DNA from: Thermosipho ferrireducens
GTDB lineage: Bacteria; Thermotogota; Thermotogae; Thermotogales; Fervidobacteriaceae
NCBI RefSeq assembly: GCF_017358165.1
Contig: NZ_CP071446.1
Span: forward strand, 1,240,001-1,304,000
Direction of reading: 5' to 3'
DNA: 64,000 nt
Part shown: piece by piece, positions 55,815 to 64,000 of the stretch
Layout: every line of letters starts with the position of its first letter
How positions within the stretch are numbered: position 1 is the stretch's first letter
The notes under the pieces: generated by a model
Seen by the model: only the letters and a program-made list of their open reading frames with translations
What the model was told of the DNA's origin: nothing
The model's database searches: none
Program-made: the position numbers and the translations under genes

Positions 55815-56712
55815 ATTTATGGAAATGCTTAGATATGATAAATCCCAATGGGGAGAATTCTGGAAAAAAATGGAAAGACGCTTTTCTCCTATTTTAACTA
55901 ATTATGTTAAAAAGTTTAGCATAAACGTTGAAGGTGAACTTTTTGGATTAGAAAGACGTTCTCTGGATCGATTTTATTTTGATTTTAAAGAATATGAGAA
56001 AACAAACAAAGGGAAGATTTCCGAAAGAATAAGGAAATATAGCGAGGAACTGGAGTTGTCGAGGGAAGATTTTATTATTTTTATAGCAGTGTTTCCTGGA
56101 GGAAAAGATTGGTGTGTCGTTGAAGGGAAAAAGGAAAATGTTATATTTGTAAATGCGTATAATTTGTGGTTAAAAAATGAACTTACAAACCTTCACGATG
56201 CGGTATATCAGGCTATTATTCATTTTAGACACGGTGAAAGTGGTGGGAACTACTATAATAAAGAAAATTTATTTCAAAGTATTTCAGAAAAAATTGAGAG
56301 TTTAAGCAGGGAGAATGTGAGAAACTATATGAAAAGAATTTGTGAGATTTTATATAAAAACATTCCATATTATGATTGGGTAGGTTTTTATATGGTAAAC
56401 GATGAAAATTTACTTGAACTTACAGAATTTGTTGGAGAACCCACAGAACATGTAAAAATTCCTATAGGAAAGGGTATCTGTGGACAGGCTGCTGCTTTAA
56501 AACAGGTGTTTTTGGTACAGGATGTTAGTCAGGAAAGTAATTATCTTTCCTGTAGTCCAAAAGTAAACAGCGAAATAGTTGTTCCGATTTTTAAAGATGG
56601 AAAGGTAATAGGGGAAATAGATATAGATAGTCATTATAAAGCACCTTTTGATGCACGGGATAAACTCTTTCTTGAAACAATTTGTGAGGTAGTTGGTAAA
56701 TTATGGAAATAA
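55783..56712 (+). CDS. protein with C-terminal fRMsr-like GAF domain
   Basis: A 309-residue protein. The last ~140 residues form a GAF domain of the free-methionine-R-sulfoxide reductase type: YDWVGFYMV, GKGICGQAAA and LSCSPKVNSEIVVPI, which keep two of the conserved cysteines, ending DIDSHYKAPFD. The N-terminal ~185 residues are helical and charged and I do not recognise them, so reductase activity or ligand sensing are both possible. GTG 55783 fits GGAGG (55771-55775) better than TTG 55777. Confidence 0.75.
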   Translation: MRNIIENRVDEFMEMLRYDKSQWGEFWKKMERRFSPILTNYVKKFSINVEGELFGLERRSLDRFYFDFKEYEKTNKGKISERIRKYSEELELSREDFIIFIAVFPGGKDWCVVEGKKENVIFVNAYNLWLKNELTNLHDAVYQAIIHFRHGESGGNYYNKENLFQSISEKIESLSRENVRNYMKRICEILYKNIPYYDWVGFYMVNDENLLELTEFVGEPTEHVKIPIGKGICGQAAALKQVFLVQDVSQESNYLSCSPKVNSEIVVPIFKDGKVIGEIDIDSHYKAPFDARDKLFLETICEVVGKLWK

Positions 56713-58133
56713 ATGGTGAGTATAAAAAGAAAATAAATATAGCGTATCTTGACAGCTATATTCTTTATCTGCTTGAATCTTCAAAAAAGGTAGGTATAGA
56801 TATAAAAATAAAACTTTTTCCTCATAAAAAACCGGAAAAAGTTCCAGATAATTTGTATAAAATCTGGAAAGTAGCAAGATACTATTCAAATTCTCAAGAT
56901 GTACATTTTGTTGATAGAGTAGAAGAGCAAATGGTAAGATTAAAAATAGGCGAATTTGATTACAAAATAGACTATACAAATTTAAAACGGGATTTTATTG
57001 AAATAGTGTATAATTTGATGTTAGCTATGCCTGAAAGTTTCAAGAGAAGAATATTTGACTTTCACGTTAATGCTGTAAAAGCTGCACATTTGTTAAAAAA
57101 CGCCTCAATTGTGTTAAATTACGCTCTTCATCCGCAGGCCGATCTTAATACTGTAATATATTCGATTTTGACAGGCATCACCGCAGGATATTCTGGTGCT
57201 TTTAATCGGGCTTTCTTATTTTATAAGGTGGATGAAACAAATTACAGGTTATTTAAAGCACTTGGACCAGGAGACAGAAAAGAAGCTTATGGAATTTGGG
57301 AAGCGATTGAAACTATAGAATACGATATTCAGGACTTCTTGAAAACAGTTAACTCGGATTTTATACCAACAGTTGAATTAAAGTATAAAAATGTTTTTAT
57401 TGAAAGTCATGAAATAACTGATTTGTTAGCAACAGAAACTTCAATAATTATCCCTCTTTCTGATATTCCTTCAAGTTTAAAAGACGATTTAGAAATCACC
57501 ACAGATATTGCATTTATGCCTGTTCGAAGTGGTAACGATGTACTGGGATTTATTATAGCAGATAATAAGTTTGATGAAAAAGATATTAAAAATTTTCAGG
57601 TCGAAGCGCTTAATTTTTTCGGTATGCAACTTGCTATGTTAATGGAAAATAAGAAATTTCTTTTACGACTTAAAACATACGCAATGTATGATGGATTAAC
57701 TGGACTCGAGAATCGAAGAAGCCTTGAAGAGTTTATTAGAAGAGGTTTTAAAAGAAGGAGTTTAATAATTTTTATTGATATGAACGATTTTAAAAAAGTA
57801 AATGATAAGAGGGGACATAAAGAAGGGGATAGAATTTTATCAGCGTTTGGTGATATAGTTAAAAAGAACATTAGAAGTCACGATCGAGCGTTTAGATACG
57901 GTGGTGATGAGTTTGTTATTGTTATACTTTCCGATGATGAAAAAGCGGGAGTTTCCGTGCTTCGAAGAATAGCAGCTGAAGCAGAGAAAATGTTGGGAAT
58001 AACTTTTTCTGCAGGGATAGTTCCATATCCGTTTAACAATCACGATTTAAGAAAAGTTCTGGAAATAGCTGATCAACTTGCGTATAAATCGAAAAAGACG
58101 GGACATTTTGAGATATATAAAACTCTGGTTTAA
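56703..58133 (+). CDS. GGDEF diguanylate cyclase
   Basis: Makes cyclic di-GMP. The 476-residue protein has an unrecognised N-terminal ~190 residues, a probable GAF-like sensor region (about 190-320), and a C-terminal GGDEF domain with YDGLTGLENRR, GGDEF at 400-404 and an RxxD inhibitory site (RSHD, 391-394) five residues before it. Motifs are intact. It overlaps the GAF gene by 10 nt, so the fRMsr-like domain may feed into its signalling. Confidence 0.92.
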   Translation: MEINGEYKKKINIAYLDSYILYLLESSKKVGIDIKIKLFPHKKPEKVPDNLYKIWKVARYYSNSQDVHFVDRVEEQMVRLKIGEFDYKIDYTNLKRDFIEIVYNLMLAMPESFKRRIFDFHVNAVKAAHLLKNASIVLNYALHPQADLNTVIYSILTGITAGYSGAFNRAFLFYKVDETNYRLFKALGPGDRKEAYGIWEAIETIEYDIQDFLKTVNSDFIPTVELKYKNVFIESHEITDLLATETSIIIPLSDIPSSLKDDLEITTDIAFMPVRSGNDVLGFIIADNKFDEKDIKNFQVEALNFFGMQLAMLMENKKFLLRLKTYAMYDGLTGLENRRSLEEFIRRGFKRRSLIIFIDMNDFKKVNDKRGHKEGDRILSAFGDIVKKNIRSHDRAFRYGGDEFVIVILSDDEKAGVSVLRRIAAEAEKMLGITFSAGIVPYPFNNHDLRKVLEIADQLAYKSKKTGHFEIYKTLV

Positions 58134-58156
58134 TACTGTTTAAAGGAGAGAGACTT

Positions 58157-59893
58157 GTGAAGGTAATTGTTAGACTACTAAAATACGCTAAACCATATAC
58201 TTTATTGTTTGTATTAGCTATTATTGTTGTATTGTCTCTTACTTATATAACTTTAATGCCACCACAGATAGTTAGAACTGCTATAAATCAATATATAAAT
58301 AACGATGCCCTTGAAATTAATGAGAGATTTCAAGGGATTTTTAAAATGGGAATATATTTTTTGTTAGTTTCTTCCGGAATTTTCGTTCTTGAATATCTTT
58401 CCATATATTTAACAACGTATATAGGTGGTCGAATCGTTTATGACATTAGAAGAGACATTTACGATCATGTTTTGAAATTGCCTATGTCCTTTTTTGATAA
58501 GCATCCAAGTGGACAGGTGACAACAAGAATAGCCAACGATACTCAAAACATTATGGAATTTTTTACCTCAGTTATAACAAGCATTATAAATGATGTGTTT
58601 TTACTTGCTGGTGTAATAATAATGATGTTAAAAGTGAGTACAAGTTTGTTTATAAATATTTCGTTCGTTTTTCCAATTCTCATTGTGGCTGTTTTGCTTT
58701 TCAGATACTTTGATTTGAAGGCTTATAGGGCTGTTAGAACAAATATTTCAAGGGTAAACGCATACCTTGCTGAGCATATATCCGGTATGCCAGTTATTAA
58801 GCTGTTCAATGCCGAAGCTTATGAGGAGAAGAAATTTGATAAAGTAAACAAAGAATTGTATAAATCCCGAATTCAACAAATGTATGTCTTTGCTATTTTT
58901 AGACCCACAGTTAGTACGTTATATAGAATTGCGATAGCTGCTATTATCTGGATGGGAGCGAAATATATTATAAATAAAACCCTTGACTTTGGAGATTTAT
59001 ATGCGTTTGTTGCTTATCTTGAACTTTTTATGAGGCCTTTAGAGGACCTATCAGAAAAATATGATATCATTCAAAACACTACGGCAAGTGCGGAAAAAAT
59101 ATTTAACTTAATGGATGAGCCCGAAGAATATTTCGGAAAAATTAATGGAAAAAAACATGTGGAAAAAGGAATTTTGGAATTCAAAAACGTATGGTTTAGA
59201 TATACAGAAGATAGATGGATTTTAAAAGACATAAATTTTAAGTTTACCCCCGGAGAACTGATCGCAATTGTTGGTGAAACAGGAGCTGGGAAAACTTCCA
59301 TAATGAATCTAATAAATGGAATGTACCGGCCGCAAAAAGGGGAGATTTTGATAGATGCAGTAGCTCTTGAAGATTATAATATCCACGAACTCAGAAAACA
59401 AATCTCAGCTGTCCCACAGGATGTGGTGCTGTTTAGTGGTACGCTGTTAGATAATGTTCGGCTGTTTCATGATGAAATTCCTGAAAAAGAAGTCATAAAA
59501 GCGTTGAACAAAGTATATGTCTGGGACTTGATAGAAAGACTTCCAGATGGTCTTTATACAAAGATAATAGAAAGGGGAAAAGGAATATCTGCCGGGGAAA
59601 GACAACTTATAGCTCTGGCTCGTTCAGTGCTTTTTGATGCAAAAATTTTTATTCTTGACGAGGCAACCAGTAATATTGATGTGCAAACAGAAGAACGCAT
59701 TCAAAAAGCGGTAAGGGAGCTTTCAAAAGACAAAACAGTTATAATGATAGCACATAGGTTGGCAACAGTTGTAAATGCAGATAGAATAATCGTCGTTCAC
59801 AATGGAAGGATAGTAGAAGAAGGAACTCATGGAGAATTAATGAAAAAATCGGGAACGTATTATAAATTGTACGAAATACAATTTGCGGAGTAA
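58157..59893 (+). CDS. ABC exporter half-transporter (MsbA/multidrug type)
   Basis: A 578-residue protein with six N-terminal membrane segments, the SFFDKHPSGQVTTRIANDT coupling region and an ATPase domain: Walker A GETGAGKTS, signature ISAGERQ in place of LSGGQ, Walker B IFILDEAT and switch AHRLAT. The altered signature suggests it may pair with another half-transporter or have an asymmetric site. GTG 58157 follows AAAGGAGAG. Confidence 0.9.
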   Translation: MKVIVRLLKYAKPYTLLFVLAIIVVLSLTYITLMPPQIVRTAINQYINNDALEINERFQGIFKMGIYFLLVSSGIFVLEYLSIYLTTYIGGRIVYDIRRDIYDHVLKLPMSFFDKHPSGQVTTRIANDTQNIMEFFTSVITSIINDVFLLAGVIIMMLKVSTSLFINISFVFPILIVAVLLFRYFDLKAYRAVRTNISRVNAYLAEHISGMPVIKLFNAEAYEEKKFDKVNKELYKSRIQQMYVFAIFRPTVSTLYRIAIAAIIWMGAKYIINKTLDFGDLYAFVAYLELFMRPLEDLSEKYDIIQNTTASAEKIFNLMDEPEEYFGKINGKKHVEKGILEFKNVWFRYTEDRWILKDINFKFTPGELIAIVGETGAGKTSIMNLINGMYRPQKGEILIDAVALEDYNIHELRKQISAVPQDVVLFSGTLLDNVRLFHDEIPEKEVIKALNKVYVWDLIERLPDGLYTKIIERGKGISAGERQLIALARSVLFDAKIFILDEATSNIDVQTEERIQKAVRELSKDKTVIMIAHRLATVVNADRIIVVHNGRIVEEGTHGELMKKSGTYYKLYEIQFAE

Positions 59894-59922
59894 ATTATTG
59901 AATATATATCCTCAATAAAAAA

Positions 59923-60194
59923 GGTACCGTGCCCCTAACTTCGACCTGTTGGGACCTGAGCGTGCATCTGAATAAGAGCTCCGACCGGGCTCCCCCACGG
60001 CACACACTTGCCTGCTTAGGGCTGCTTCCTTCCGGACCTGACCCGGTTCGCAGGTAGTTGTTGCGTGGGACCCAATCTTCTACGCCCCTTCAGATGCCGT
60101 TTTCAACCCCCAACGGCCTCTGTTAGGGAATTCAGCCCCGCTTTGGTGGATTTCGGGTTCAGGGGACCACCAACCCCCCGCTTAGCACGGTACC
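59923..60194 (-). ncRNA. ffs: signal recognition particle RNA, large (Alu-containing) form
   Basis: The minus strand has the conserved domain-IV sequence CAGGTCCGGAAGGAAGCAGC within a hairpin, and the two ends (GGTACCGTGC and GCACGGTACC) pair to close a ~272-nt molecule. The length and the 5' half beyond domain IV indicate the long form with an Alu domain rather than the ~110-nt 4.5S type. The closing helix followed by a T run on the minus strand acts as terminator. It guides ribosomes translating membrane and secreted proteins with Ffh. Confidence 0.95.
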
Positions 60195-60202
60195 AATTTC
60201 AT

Positions 60203-60231
60203 ATTTTATCACTTACAAAAACATTTGTCAA
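60203..60231 (-). promoter_or_regulatory. promoter of the SRP RNA
   Basis: TTGACA (60226-60231), 17-nt spacer, TAAAAT (60203-60208), with the RNA's 5' GGTACC eight nt after the -10. This also fixes the RNA start near 60194. Confidence 0.88.
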
Positions 60232-60660
60232 AAATTAGCGAGGTTAGCCCCCCACTCATATCATTACGAGGAGCGTGGAGGCAAGGAATCCAACCCATCT
60301 ATGTCATTCCGAACCCGAAGGGTGAGGAATCTTATATTTAGCGAGGTTGGCAAGGCCTGTCCTGAGCACGGAGTGCGAAGGATCTTGCGAGAGTTAGCGA
60401 GAGTTGGTAAAATAAGATCCTTTGTCGCTGGCGCTCCTCAGGATGACATCCCCCTCACGTTCGTTCGGAATGACAAAAGAAGGAGAATGCCATTCTAAGG
60501 AGCGCAAAGGCGAGGAGTTCCTCCTCTGTGTCATTCCGAGGAGCGTACGCGACGAGGAATCTTATAATTGGCAAGATTAGCGAGATTGGCGAGTTTAGTA
60601 AGACCTGTTCTAAGGAACGCAGTGACAAAAGATCTTGCAAGGGTTACTAGATTAGCGAGA
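60232..60660. repeat. mosaic dispersed repeat block, no gene
   Basis: The longest repeat block. It has several TGTCATTCCGA starts (60301, 60530 area), GAGGAATCTTATAATT-type ends, AAGGCCTGTCCTGAGCACGG and AAGACCTGTTCTAAGGAACG with GATCTTGC partners, and runs of TTAGCGAGATTGGCGAG. The TCCTCAGGATGACAT unit is the reverse of the GTCCTGAGGA units, so modules face both ways. Open frames here are short and built of repeats. 60661-60807 holds only A+T-rich DNA. Confidence 0.8.
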
Positions 60661-60843
60661 TAATAAGTGTTGTCTTTTTTCTACATACAATTTTAAATTT
60701 TAAGGTTCTATAAAGCGAAAATGTGCAGTTTAAAGTGATATTTCATTATTTTCAATGAAAAAGTATTCTCCATTCAAAATTTCAAATATAGAAAAACATA
60801 TTTTATAGTGTATAATATAATGTATTCTGAAAGGAGGGATTTT

Positions 60844-61440
60844 TTGAAGTCGCTCTGGTTTTTTTTTGTTTTACTGGTAATCATCATTGTAAGTCTTTTC
60901 TACAGCTTTAATAGTCCTAGGAAAATTTATATTGATGCTGATAATGTAACAATTGCGAAATTAATTGATTATTTAAGTTCGCAGGGAATAAGATATAGAT
61001 TGGTTAATAAAGATGAAGCGAATTATTTTGTAAATTTTGAAAAGTTTGAAGTGAGTACAGGGGAAGGATTGGTTTTTAATTTAAAGTGGGATAATAATAC
61101 TGTTACTAAAATTCTTTCTGCTTTAGATTTATCTACATGTACAGTCTTAAATGTAAATAACAAATATTACCTGCCGAATAGTGAATTTTACGAACACTTT
61201 ACAATAAGCCTTTCATGTGGTATAAATATAATGATATTACCTGCACCTTTAGAAAGGCTTGATTTATATATTTTCCGGGTAATATCTGATATAATTTCAG
61301 GGAATTATGGAAGTTTCGAAAATGGTTTTCTTGTTACAAATATGTATGTTTATAAATTAAGTGATGAAGTCAAATTAGTGGGTATTTATAATCCAATACT
61401 TGATGTGTTTACTGAAGTACAATCTGAAAAAAATTACTAA
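60844..61440 (+). CDS. hypothetical membrane-anchored protein
   Basis: A 198-residue protein from TTG 60844 after GGAGGGA. One N-terminal membrane segment (SLWFFFVLLVIIIVSLFY) is followed by an extracytoplasmic region of mixed beta/alpha character starting RKIYIDADNVTIAKLIDYLS, which looks like a small secretin-type or POTRA-like fold only in broad outline. No family recognised. Two overlapping TATAAT boxes at 60811-60821 precede it. It lies 15 nt before the peptide-transporter ATPases, so co-transcription is likely. Confidence 0.6.
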   Translation: MKSLWFFFVLLVIIIVSLFYSFNSPRKIYIDADNVTIAKLIDYLSSQGIRYRLVNKDEANYFVNFEKFEVSTGEGLVFNLKWDNNTVTKILSALDLSTCTVLNVNNKYYLPNSEFYEHFTISLSCGINIMILPAPLERLDLYIFRVISDIISGNYGSFENGFLVTNMYVYKLSDEVKLVGIYNPILDVFTEVQSEKNY

Positions 61441-61455
61441 GAGAGGTGAAAACTT

Positions 61456-62466
61456 TTGAAGCCGGTATTATCTGTGCGTAACCTCAGTACATGGTTTTAT
61501 ATGGAGGAAGGTGTAGTAAAGGCAGTTAACGATGTGTCATTTGATTTACATGAGAATGAAGTTCTTGGAATTGTTGGAGAAACTGGCTCAGGTAAAAGTG
61601 TAACGGTGAAATCTGTTATGAGGCTCATTCATAAACCAGGGAAAATTGTGAACGGTGAAATAATTTATCGAGGTCGCGGAGAAGAGGAAGATATTTTAAA
61701 GTTACCGGAAGATGAGATGACAAAAATTAGAGGGAAAGAAATAGGTATGATTTTCCAGGATCCATTGACTTCATTAAACCCGCTTTATACAATAGGGGAC
61801 CAGCTGGTAGAAACCATCATTCAGCATCAAAATGTGGATAGGAGAACTGCCTGGGATATAGGCATTGAGATGCTAAGGAAAGTTCAGATTCCCGAACCTG
61901 AAAAGCGTATGATGGCGTATCCTTTTGAGTTCAGTGGAGGTATGAGGCAAAGAGCGGTTATAGCTATCGCATTATCATGTAATCCGAAAGTGTTGATTGC
62001 TGATGAACCTACAACAGCTTTAGACGTTACAATTCAGGCTCAGATTCTGGAACTGATGAAGGATCTTCAAAAAGAATTTAGAACAGGTCTTTTGTTTATA
62101 ACGCATGATTTGGGTGTAATTGCATCCATGGCTGACAGAATAAATGTTATGTATGGAAGCAGACAAATGGAATTAGGTACAGCAGAAGATATATTCTATA
62201 GGCCAATGCATCCGTATACACATATGTTATTAAGGGCAATCCCAAGGCTGGATAAGAAACTTGATAAGCTGGAAGCTATTCCTGGACAACCTCCAAGAAT
62301 GATAGATGTTCCAGACGTTTGTCCGTTTGCCCCAAGATGTCCAAGGAGATTAGATAAGTGTACGAAAGAGTTGCCAAAATTAGAAGAACTGGAACCAAAC
62401 CATTTTGTAAGATGTTTTAATCCTGTTGAACCAGAAAATAATCTGGAGGCGATGAACAATGAGTGA
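61456..62466 (+). CDS. peptide-type ABC transporter ATPase (OppD/DppD)
   Basis: A 336-residue ATPase with Walker A GETGSGKSV, signature FSGGMRQR, Walker B VLIADEPTTALD and the C-terminal OppD/F extension with cysteines CPFAPRCPRRLDKC that can bind an iron-sulfur cluster. Powers uptake of peptides, or of oligosaccharides as many Thermotogota Opp-type systems do. TTG 61456 follows GAGAGGTG. Overlaps the partner ATPase gene by 8 nt. Confidence 0.92.
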   Translation: MKPVLSVRNLSTWFYMEEGVVKAVNDVSFDLHENEVLGIVGETGSGKSVTVKSVMRLIHKPGKIVNGEIIYRGRGEEEDILKLPEDEMTKIRGKEIGMIFQDPLTSLNPLYTIGDQLVETIIQHQNVDRRTAWDIGIEMLRKVQIPEPEKRMMAYPFEFSGGMRQRAVIAIALSCNPKVLIADEPTTALDVTIQAQILELMKDLQKEFRTGLLFITHDLGVIASMADRINVMYGSRQMELGTAEDIFYRPMHPYTHMLLRAIPRLDKKLDKLEAIPGQPPRMIDVPDVCPFAPRCPRRLDKCTKELPKLEELEPNHFVRCFNPVEPENNLEAMNNE

Positions 62467-63451
62467 AACCATTATTCGCGTTCAAAATTTAAAAAAATAT
62501 TTTCCGATAATGAAAGGTTTTCTTGTTAAAAAGCGTGTTGGGGATGTTAAAGCAGTAGATGATGTCTCTTTTGATGTAAAACGAAAAGAAACGTTCGCTT
62601 TAGTTGGTGAATCAGGTTGTGGGAAAACAACGACAGCTCGTACAATGCTAAAGTTAATAGAACCAACTGAAGGAAAAGTAGAAATTCTTGGGGAAGACAT
62701 ATCTCAACTTACTCGAAAAGAAATGTTACCTTTTAGAAGAAAGATGCAAATAGTTTTCCAGAATCCAATAGGTTCATTAAATCCGAGGATGACAATAGGT
62801 CAAATATTAACAGAACCATTGTTGTTTCACAATATAGTGAAAACAAATAAAGAGGCTTATGAGAGAGCAGTTGAACTTTTGAGGATGGTTGGTTTAAAAC
62901 CATATCATATGGATAGATATCCACACCAATTTAGCGGGGGACAAAAGCAAAGGATCGCTATAGCTCGCGCGTTATCAGTTGGTCCAGAAATAATATTCCT
63001 TGATGAGCCTACCTCAGCACTTGATGTGTCTGTGCAGGCGCAAATTGTTAACCTTTTTCAAAGATTTCAGGAAGAATTGAATTTAACTTACATATTCATA
63101 TCCCACGATCTCTCTTTAGCCCGATTCATAAGCAACCGTGTTGCTGTAATGTATCTGGGGAGAATTGTGGAGATGGGGGATGTGAACGAGGTATTTGATC
63201 ATCCCGTACATCCTTACACAAAAGCATTACTATCTGCTTCGCCTGTGCCGGATCCAAAAGTTGAAAAACAAAGAAAAAGAATAATTTTAACAGGAAGTGT
63301 ACCAAGTCCTATTGCAAGACCAAGTGGATGCTTCTTCCATCCACGATGTCCTTATAAAATGAACATATGTGATAAAGAATATCCAAAAATGTCGAATGTT
63401 TCTGAAAATCACCAGGTAGCATGTTACCTGGTAGAAAAAGAGGGGGTGTGA
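62459..63451 (+). CDS. peptide-type ABC transporter ATPase (OppF/DppF)
   Basis: A 330-residue partner of the OppD-like ATPase: Walker [11 protein letters not shown]-loop [11 protein letters not shown], signature FSGGQKQR, Walker [15 protein letters not shown] and the C-terminal [14 protein letters not shown]. The two ATPases form a heterodimer under two permeases, not present in this window and probably downstream. The binding-protein gene follows 4 nt later. Confidence 0.93.
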   Translation: MSETIIRVQNLKKYFPIMKGFLVKKRVGDVKAVDDVSFDVKRKETFALVGESGCGKTTTARTMLKLIEPTEGKVEILGEDISQLTRKEMLPFRRKMQIVFQNPIGSLNPRMTIGQILTEPLLFHNIVKTNKEAYERAVELLRMVGLKPYHMDRYPHQFSGGQKQRIAIARALSVGPEIIFLDEPTSALDVSVQAQIVNLFQRFQEELNLTYIFISHDLSLARFISNRVAVMYLGRIVEMGDVNEVFDHPVHPYTKALLSASPVPDPKVEKQRKRIILTGSVPSPIARPSGCFFHPRCPYKMNICDKEYPKMSNVSENHQVACYLVEKEGV

Positions 63452-63455
63452 GTTT

Positions 63456-64000
63456 ATGAAGAAACTTGCAGTGATGTTGTTGGCTTTGATAGTAGTATTT
63501 GCCTTTGCTGCTCCAAAACTACCGTGGATTGGTGCGGATGCAAACGGTAAAGCTGGAGGACAGTTTGTGGTAGGAACGCTTAGCGGTCCAAAGACGGTGA
63601 ACGACATTGTAGCAAAAGAAACAAGCTCTACCGATGTCATTGATATGTTCATGGGATATGGTGGAACCCTTATTGAGCGCCATGGAGTAGATATGGAATT
63701 CTATCCAGCAGTTGCTGAAAGCTGGGAAGGTCCAAGGCTCACAGCTGATGGTGGAATGGAAGTTATCTGGCATTTGAGAAAAGGAATTAAATTCAGTGAT
63801 GGGCAACCTCTTACAGCAGATGATGTGGTATTTACTTTAAATGAAATTTACACAAATCCAGATATTCCAAGTTCCATGCAGGATGTATTGAAGAGTACAA
63901 ACGGGTATCTTCCAAAAGCGGAAAAAATAGATGATTACACAGTAAGGATGTATTATCCAGAACCATTCAGGCTTGCTTTCAGATACCTTGGCGGTATGTA
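63456..64000 (+). CDS. family 5 extracellular solute-binding protein, N-terminal part
   Basis: Runs off the right edge. MKKLAVMLLALIVVFAFAAP is a signal peptide. The mature start has GGQFVVGTLSGPKTVNDIV and later SWEGPRLTADGGMEVIWHLRKG, KFSDGQPLTADDVVF typical of family 5 (DppA/OppA-like) binding proteins. It delivers the ligand (peptide or oligosaccharide) to the transporter whose ATPases precede it. ATG 63456 follows AGGGGGTG. Confidence 0.92.
   Translation, partial: MKKLAVMLLALIVVFAFAAPKLPWIGADANGKAGGQFVVGTLSGPKTVNDIVAKETSSTDVIDMFMGYGGTLIERHGVDMEFYPAVAESWEGPRLTADGGMEVIWHLRKGIKFSDGQPLTADDVVFTLNEIYTNPDIPSSMQDVLKSTNGYLPKAEKIDDYTVRMYYPEPFRLAFRYLGGM

Overview
The window reads as chromosome from a low-G+C, anaerobic, probably thermophilic member of the Thermotogota. 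The pointers are an [FeFe]-hydrogenase maturation GTPase (HydF) that closely resembles the Thermotoga maritima protein as I remember it, a DUF4438 protein, M29 and M3 peptidases, a rapZ-yvcK-whiA cluster, a large SRP RNA, and a peptide locus like T. maritima TM1315-TM1319. I do not name a genus.

Layout. 1-4803 (minus): start of ppdK, then a hydF-aspA-MoaD-ThiF operon closed by a terminator. 4909-20160 (plus): a long, tightly packed housekeeping run covering isoprenoid synthesis, uridine kinase, HD phosphohydrolase, coaX, a B12-type radical SAM protein, an M50 homologue without zinc ligands, a ZapA-like pair, murI-rapZ-yvcK-whiA, nrdR, greA, lysS and a SurA-like protein. 20270-34300: M3 peptidase, MATE exporter, aldo/keto reductase, M29 aminopeptidase, a three-gene ABC-2 transporter with a macro-domain protein, a UDG-MntR-epimerase-rarA operon with a promoter and operator I could place, and a DUF4438 protein.

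34349-43570 is the accessory region. An IS21-family element has split an unrecognised 527-residue gene. Removing the element and one 5-bp target copy restores its frame exactly. Divergent from that gene lies a RiPP-type locus: a 44-residue secreted peptide, a 30-residue Cys-x6-Cys precursor, an RRE-radical SAM-SPASM enzyme in frame with an ABC exporter, and two paralogous membrane peptides under copies of one upstream element. Much of the locus is frameshifted, truncated or interrupted, so it looks decayed or phase-variable.

43852-59893 returns to ordinary genes: acyltransferase, GltS-type carrier, tdh-kbl, SHOCT proteins, an ArsR/P-type ATPase metal operon with two matching operators and a MITE next to its promoter, hydrolases, ogt, an S4/GAF/GGDEF/ABC run. 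59923-60194 is the SRP RNA with promoter. 60844 to the end is a small membrane protein followed by a peptide-type ABC transporter (two ATPases and the start of its binding protein). A mosaic dispersed repeat fills most of the non-coding gaps (32996-33290, 43595-43760, 52133-52277, 60232-60660).
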